The notes beneath the pieces are model-generated. The model had not been told where the DNA came from. It saw nothing but the letters and a program-made list of their open reading frames with translations, and made no database searches. From WRAV01 sp050950205 (GTDB taxonomy: Bacteria; Bacillota; Clostridia; Oscillospirales; Ruminococcaceae), in assembly GCA_050950205.1 (NCBI GenBank), contig JBMNHF010000010.1:124001-188000 (forward strand): a stretch of 64,000 nucleotides of DNA, in the 5' to 3' direction. How positions within the stretch are numbered: the stretch's first letter is position 1; each line of letters begins with the position of its first letter. A program made the translations under genes and the position numbers. Shown piece after piece: positions 59,566 to 64,000 of this stretch.

Positions 59566-61260
59566 TCAATGAACCTCCCTGTTAACATAGGATGTGTGCA
59601 GTAGCTCATGCACTTTTCCTTTGAGAATGCCATTGTAAAGAGACATCATGAGGGGATTTTCTTCGCTGCGCTTGATGCTGCAAAGCTTGTCGGCGCTGTA
59701 CAGGCCTTTGCCCCGCTTGAGCTTTTCGGAATCGGGGACATAGGGCTGTCCGGCTCCCGATACGCAGCCGCCGGGGCAGGCCATCACTTCCACAAAGTCG
59801 AAGTGCTCCCCTTGCTGGATGCGCTCAATCAGGGCGGCGGCGTTGCCCAGCCCGCTGACGATGGCCACCCGCAGCTCCCGATCTTCCAGAGGAATGGTGC
59901 ATTCTTTGACACCCTCCATTCCTCTCATGCCTTTCAGGGCAATGGATTTCAGAGCGGTGGGGCTCTTGTCGGCGATCACCCGGCGCAGCACGGCCTCGGT
60001 GACGCCGCCGGTGACGCCGAAGATGATGCCGGCCCCGGTCATAGAGCCAAAGGGAGCGTCCACCGCCTCTGCCTCCAGCTCGGAGAAGATGATGCCCGAT
60101 TCCTTAATCATCTTAATTAGCCCTTGGGTGGTGATGACGTAATCCACATTGGGAACGCCGTCGGTGGAAAACTCGGGGCGAGCGGCCTCGAACTTTTTGG
60201 CGGTGCAGGGCATGACCGCCACATGAACCAACCTGCGGGAGGAGGAGGCGTACTGCTCCTTAATTACCGATGCAAACATCTGCATGGGGGAGCGGCAGGT
60301 GGAAAGGTGAGGCAACAGCTGGGGGTGGTGCTTTTCGCAGTACTGCACCCAGGCGGGGCAGCAGGAGGTAAACAGGGGCATTTCGGGATTGGTTTCCAGC
60401 CGCTTGAGCAGCTCGTTGGATTCTTCCAGCACGGTGAGATCGGCGCCGGTGGAGGTGTCGAACACTTCGTCAAAGCCCATGCGGCGCAGGGCCGACACCA
60501 CCTTGCCCATGGCGTTTTCCCCCTCGGGGATCCCCAGCTCCTTGCCCAGAGCCACCCGGACGGCAGGGGCGATTTGCACGGTGACTTTGGTGTTCTCGTC
60601 GTCCAGATCCTTCCACAGGCGGGAAGTGTCGTTTTTCACCACCAGCGCGCCGGTGGGGCAGACCGCCGCACACTGGCCGCAGCCCACGCAGCAGCTTTCG
60701 GAAAGGGGCTTGTCAAAGGCGGTGGAGATGGTCATTTTAGAGCCCCGATGGGCAAAATCGATGGCTCCTACCTGCTGAATTTCGTTGCACATCCGGACAC
60801 AGTCGCCGCAGAGAATGCACTTGCTCTGATCCTTGCTGATACAGAGGGAAGAAGTGTCGGTTTTGGATTCCTGGGCGGTGTTGGGAAAGCGAACACCGGT
60901 GATGTGAAAGCGCTTGGCCAGATCCTGAAGTTTGCAGTCTCCGTTGTTCTGGCAGGTAGTGCAGTCCCGGCAGTGGTTGGCCAGAAGCAGCTCCAAAATA
61001 TTTTTGCGGTAACGGCGCAGCCGCTCGGTGTTGGTGCGGATCACCATGCCGTCCCGGGGTTGGGCCGAGCAGGCGGCGTCCAGTCCGCCCCACTCATTTT
61101 CCACCATACACATCCGGCAGGCGCCGTAGATGGAAAGCTCCGAGTGGTAGCAGAAGGTGGGCAGCTTGATGCCGACCTTTCGAATCAGTTCCAACAGATT
61201 TTTTTCGTCCCCAATTTCTACCGGAATTCCGTCAATGGTGACAATGCCTCGACTACTCAT
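59566..61260 (-). CDS. hydA: NADH-linked [FeFe] hydrogenase catalytic subunit (HydA/HndD type)
   Basis: Produces H2 as the catalytic subunit of a trimeric bifurcating-type hydrogenase. The 564 residues carry an N-terminal [2Fe-2S] domain (C37, C48, C51, C64), a His-ligated 4Fe-4S site (H96, C100, C103, C109), a two-cluster ferredoxin domain (C148-C158, C191-C201), and the H-cluster domain with FTSCCPAW (about 297-304), MPCTAKKFE (about 350) and MACPGGCVSGAGQ (about 497). Stop at 59566 is followed closely by the 2Fe-2S gene. It is 3 bases downstream of nuoF. Confidence 0.96.
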   Translation of the reverse strand: MSSRGIVTIDGIPVEIGDEKNLLELIRKVGIKLPTFCYHSELSIYGACRMCMVENEWGGLDAACSAQPRDGMVIRTNTERLRRYRKNILELLLANHCRDCTTCQNNGDCKLQDLAKRFHITGVRFPNTAQESKTDTSSLCISKDQSKCILCGDCVRMCNEIQQVGAIDFAHRGSKMTISTAFDKPLSESCCVGCGQCAAVCPTGALVVKNDTSRLWKDLDDENTKVTVQIAPAVRVALGKELGIPEGENAMGKVVSALRRMGFDEVFDTSTGADLTVLEESNELLKRLETNPEMPLFTSCCPAWVQYCEKHHPQLLPHLSTCRSPMQMFASVIKEQYASSSRRLVHVAVMPCTAKKFEAARPEFSTDGVPNVDYVITTQGLIKMIKESGIIFSELEAEAVDAPFGSMTGAGIIFGVTGGVTEAVLRRVIADKSPTALKSIALKGMRGMEGVKECTIPLEDRELRVAIVSGLGNAAALIERIQQGEHFDFVEVMACPGGCVSGAGQPYVPDSEKLKRGKGLYSADKLCSIKRSEENPLMMSLYNGILKGKVHELLHTSYVNREVH

Positions 61261-61263
61261 GGG

Positions 61264-63132
61264 TTACGCCTCCTTGATGGCCCCGAACGGGCAGGTTTGC
61301 ACGCAAGCACCGCATTTAATGCAGGCCTCGGTGATGGCAAAGGGTTCCTTCACCTTGCCCACAATGGCTCCCACAGGGCAGGAGCGGGCGCATTTGGAAC
61401 AGCCCTTGCACAAAGGTGCTTCGATTACGTATCGCTTTAGCTTTTGGCAGCTTCCCGCCGGGCAGCGTTTCTCCCGGATATGGGCCTCGTACTCTGCCCG
61501 GAAGCTCTGGATGGTGCTGACCACCGGGAAGGCGGCGGTTTTGCCCAGCCCGCAAAGGGCGGTGTTGGAAATGGTGTCCGCCAGTTCCAGCAACAGATCG
61601 ATGTCTCCTTCCTGGCCTTCTCCGGCTACAATGCGCTCCAGAATTTCCAGCATTCGGCGGGTGCCTTCCCGGCAGGGAACACATTTGCCGCAACTTTCGT
61701 TCTGGGTAAAGTTCATAAAGAACCGCGCCACCTCCACCATGCAGGTGGAGTCGTCCATCACCACAAGGCCGCCGGAGCCAATCATGGCACCTGCTTTTTT
61801 CAGGGAATCAAAGTCCAGGGGAAGATCCAGATGCTCGGCGGTGAGACATCCGCCGGAAGGTCCGCCAATCTGTACCGCTTTAAACTCGGCGCCTCCCCTC
61901 ATACCGCCGCCTACCTCAAAGATAACCTCCCGCAGGGTGGTGCCCATGGGCACTTCGATGAGGCCGGTATTTTCGATATTGCCGGTGAGGGCAAAGGCCT
62001 TGGTGCCGGGGGAGTTGTCGGGGCCGATGGATTTAAACCAATCGGCGCCGTTGGCAACAATCAGAGGGACGTTGGCAAAGGTTTCGACATTGTTGAGGAC
62101 GGTGGGCTTTCCGAACAATCCCTGCTCTACGGTGCGGGGAGGCTTCACCCGGGGCATACCCCGCTTACCTTCGATGGAAGCGGTCAGGGCGCTGCCCTCT
62201 CCGCACACAAAGGCACCTGCTCCCCGGTTGATGTGGAGCTTAAAGGAAAATCCGCTGCCCAGAATGTTCTCTCCCAGCAGGCCCAGCTCCTCTGCCTGGG
62301 CAATGGCCAGGCGCAGCCGCTCCACCGCCATGGGGTATTCTGCCCGCACATAGATGTATCCTTCCTGGGCACCGCAGGCGTAGGCGGCAATCATCATGCC
62401 CTCCAGCATCCGGTGGGGGTCACCCTCCATGATGCTGCGGTCCATAAAGGCGCCGGGGTCGCCTTCGTCTCCGTTGCAGACCACGTAGCGGGTGGTTTCT
62501 TCCTGACGGCGAACCTGTCCCCACTTGCGCCCGGCCGGGAAGCCGCCGCCGCCGCGACCCCGCAGGTTGGAGTCGATGATTTCCTGAATCACTTCATCGC
62601 CGCTGAGTTCGAACAGTGCCTTTTCCAAAGCGGTATATCCGCCTACCGCCAGATACTCCCGAATGGAGGTGGCGTCGATGTGGCCACAGTGGTCCAGCAC
62701 CAGACGGGTCTGACGGTTGTAAAAGGGAATATCCTCCTGCTTTTGGAAGATGATGTCGTCCTTGGTGTAGGCCAAACGGGGAATATGCTCCCCTTTGAGG
62801 ATGGTTTTGCCCACAATCTCCTCGCAGTCCTCCAGCTTTACCTTGGTGTAAAGCCAGCCCTGAGGCTCAATCCGCACCAAAACCCCCATTTCGCAAAAAC
62901 CGTGGCAGCCGCTTTTCTTCAGGCCCACATGCTGGTGGGGGGTGTTGTCCAGCTCTACACTGCAGGCAATGCCCCGCTGGGCCAGCAACTCTGCAAACCG
63001 CTGGTAAAGCTCCAGAGAGCCGCCGGCAATACAACCGGTTCCCGCGCAGATAAGTATTTTTTGGGTTTCGGTTGCCGCAGCCTCCATACAGGCTTTGCGC
63101 AGAGCAATCAGGTCTTCTCTGGTTTTAAGCAT
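61264..63132 (-). CDS. hydB: NuoF-like flavoprotein subunit of the hydrogenase (HydB/HndC type)
   Basis: Binds NADH, FMN and iron-sulphur clusters, and hands electrons to HydA. The 622 residues comprise an N-terminal thioredoxin-like [2Fe-2S] domain (C-residues in CAGTGCIAGG and CHGFCEMG), the FMN/NADH-binding core (LRGRGGGGFPAGRKW, about 188-202; CNGDEGDPGAFMDR), the NuoF 4Fe-4S motif ESCGKCVPCREGTRR and a C-terminal two-cluster ferredoxin (CKGCSKCARSCP, CIKCGACVQTCP). Its ATG overlaps the end of the NuoE gene by 8 bases when that gene's frame is restored. Confidence 0.95.
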   Translation of the reverse strand: MLKTREDLIALRKACMEAAATETQKILICAGTGCIAGGSLELYQRFAELLAQRGIACSVELDNTPHQHVGLKKSGCHGFCEMGVLVRIEPQGWLYTKVKLEDCEEIVGKTILKGEHIPRLAYTKDDIIFQKQEDIPFYNRQTRLVLDHCGHIDATSIREYLAVGGYTALEKALFELSGDEVIQEIIDSNLRGRGGGGFPAGRKWGQVRRQEETTRYVVCNGDEGDPGAFMDRSIMEGDPHRMLEGMMIAAYACGAQEGYIYVRAEYPMAVERLRLAIAQAEELGLLGENILGSGFSFKLHINRGAGAFVCGEGSALTASIEGKRGMPRVKPPRTVEQGLFGKPTVLNNVETFANVPLIVANGADWFKSIGPDNSPGTKAFALTGNIENTGLIEVPMGTTLREVIFEVGGGMRGGAEFKAVQIGGPSGGCLTAEHLDLPLDFDSLKKAGAMIGSGGLVVMDDSTCMVEVARFFMNFTQNESCGKCVPCREGTRRMLEILERIVAGEGQEGDIDLLLELADTISNTALCGLGKTAAFPVVSTIQSFRAEYEAHIREKRCPAGSCQKLKRYVIEAPLCKGCSKCARSCPVGAIVGKVKEPFAITEACIKCGACVQTCPFGAIKEA

Positions 63133-63608
63133 TGGCGTCTTCCTCCTTGAGCTGGGTTAGCAGTTCGCTGGCTTTATCCGGCGTCATGGCGGGATAAACC
63201 TTGTCGTTGACGGTGACAACCGTGCAAGGCCGCAGGCTCCCAGACAGGATACCGTCTCCACCGTGAAGAGGAGGTCGTCGGTGGTGGATTTTTCTCGCTC
63301 AGGCCAAGGTCGCTGCGCAGCCGCTCCAAAATCGGAATGGATTTGCGCACATGGCAGGCAGTACCGTCGCAGATTTTAATGACATACTTTCCCTTGGGAT
63401 CCAGAGAGAAGTTCTCGTAGAAGGTGGCCACCGAGTAAACGCTGGCCTCGCTGACCCCCACCCGCTTGGAAATTTGGGGAAAAACCTCGGGGGGAAGATA
63501 GCGGTATTGTTCTTGCACCTCCTGCAAAATGGCAATGACGGCAGTGGGTGACGCACCATGTCCGTCGATGATATCATCCACCAGACGGCTGTCGTAACTT
63601 TGGCTCAT
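63125..63608 (-). CDS. hydC: NuoE-like 2Fe-2S subunit of the hydrogenase (HydC/HndA type), two frameshifts
   Basis: Small [2Fe-2S] subunit of the complex. From the ATG at 63608 (after GAGGAGG) the first 110 residues are normal (EVQEQYRYLP, SVYSVATFYENF, CDGTACHVR). After SEK the frame breaks at the A5 tract (63289-63293), and a second break follows at about 63220-63222. Restoring one base at each place gives VETVSCLGACGLAPVV and a stop at 63125 that overlaps hydB. Both are single-base deletions at short repeats, so sequence error is likely, though true inactivation is possible. Confidence 0.82.
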
Positions 63609-63625
63609 ATAGGATGCCTCCTCAT

Positions 63626-64000
63626 TTAGAAATAGCTGACTTTTACATGTTTTCCCATTTGACGCAGAGCCTGGCAAAGCTCCTCTACCAGCTGCATTTT
63701 TATGGAAAATCCAATGGGCAAATTGGGGTTTTGATGAGCGGGGTTGATGGCTTTCCCCACATAAAAGTTGATGTCGGTGGCCTCTTCAAAGAGCATGCGG
63801 GCAATGCGGGAGGCACCGTCCTTTTTGCGGCTCCAGTCGGTGTAGGAGCTGTTTTCGGCCAGGTAGTCCCGGAGTAGGTCAAAACCCGGTTGATGGTAAT
63901 GACCCCTTCGGTGACCAAATCCACCCCTTCGATGGTGGCGGTGGGGGGAATTTCCGGGTCTTGGTAGGTAAGGTCGGCCACCAGCTCCTTGCCCAGATAC
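63626..64000 (-). CDS. SpoIIE-family phosphatase-like protein, C-terminal part (frameshifted, cut by edge)
   Basis: The partial protein reads TIEGVDLVTEGVITINRVL in one frame and, after a single-base break at about 63874-63879, ends in YTDWSRKKDGASRIARMLFEEATDINF and GKHVKVSYF (quoted in short pieces). This is the C-terminus of SpoIIE/PP2C-type serine phosphatases that precede hydC in many clostridial hydrogenase operons. A role in regulating the complex is inference. The third of three close single-base deletions lies here. Confidence 0.68.
   Translation of the reverse strand, partial: VSGQGAGGRPYLPRPGNSPHRHHRRGGFGHRRGHYHQPGFDLLRDYLAENSSYTDWSRKKDGASRIARMLFEEATDINFYVGKAINPAHQNPNLPIGFSIKMQLVEELCQALRQMGKHVKVSYF

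Noticed and set aside
1..64000. CRISPR arrays, rRNA or tRNA genes
   Set aside because: I saw no regularly spaced repeats or rRNA/tRNA signatures when reading both strands, but I could not run a dedicated search.

Overview
The window is a chromosomal segment of a spore-forming, hydrogen-producing member of the Clostridia, most likely an Oscillospiraceae/Ruminococcaceae-type genome. The basis is moderately high GC, many GTG/TTG starts with strong Shine-Dalgarno sites, spoVAC-D-E, a PdaB-like deacetylase, two [FeFe] hydrogenases and the classic Firmicutes replication-origin gene order. I make no genus call.

Layout. Positions 1-24.5 kb are the origin core. Left of the origin and on the minus strand are guaB (cut by the edge), an acyl-ACP thioesterase, serS, parB, parA, a Noc-like ParB paralogue, rsmG, mnmG, mtaB, gyrA, gyrB, remB, recF, an S4-domain gene, dnaN and dnaA. 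Right of it on the plus strand are rpmH, rnpA, yidD, yidC, khpB/jag, mnmE and trmO. Genes on both sides therefore point away from oriC. The dnaN-dnaA gap carries a DnaA-trio tract, and consensus DnaA boxes lie upstream of dnaA. Three parS-like 16-mers lie in serS, upstream of parA and in mnmG.

Positions 24.6-45 kb are mixed: an IS200-type element, a chemoreceptor, an XRE regulator, a histidine-phosphatase-like protein lacking its catalytic His, a corrinoid adenosyltransferase, spoVAC-D-E, a MinD-like ATPase with methylglyoxal synthase, a fused polyprenol-kinase-like/DUF92 membrane protein, a purine permease, lysS, a DHHW/MBOAT pair with a frameshift, and comF-tsaD-rimI.

Positions 45-64 kb hold typA, a PdaB-like deacetylase with a sporulation-type promoter, a monomeric hydrogenase-like protein, and a partial, permuted ATP synthase operon (gamma, beta, epsilon, AtpZ, AtpI). 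The terminator of that operon appears to be split by a deleted IS3-family element. Then come a ROK/PfkB/NagB sugar cluster and a NADH-linked electron-bifurcating-type hydrogenase operon (SpoIIE-like phosphatase, NuoE, NuoF, HydA, 2Fe-2S protein). Three single-base deletions cluster in the last 0.8 kb and break NuoE and the phosphatase; they look more like sequence errors than biology.

Most of the window is ordinary housekeeping. The least explained items are the His-less HPr-like protein, the RTG phosphatase, the polyprenol-kinase/DUF92 fusion, the incomplete ATP synthase cluster and the homopolymer frameshift in the MBOAT gene. I found no CRISPR array, rRNA, tRNA or clearly recognisable riboswitch.
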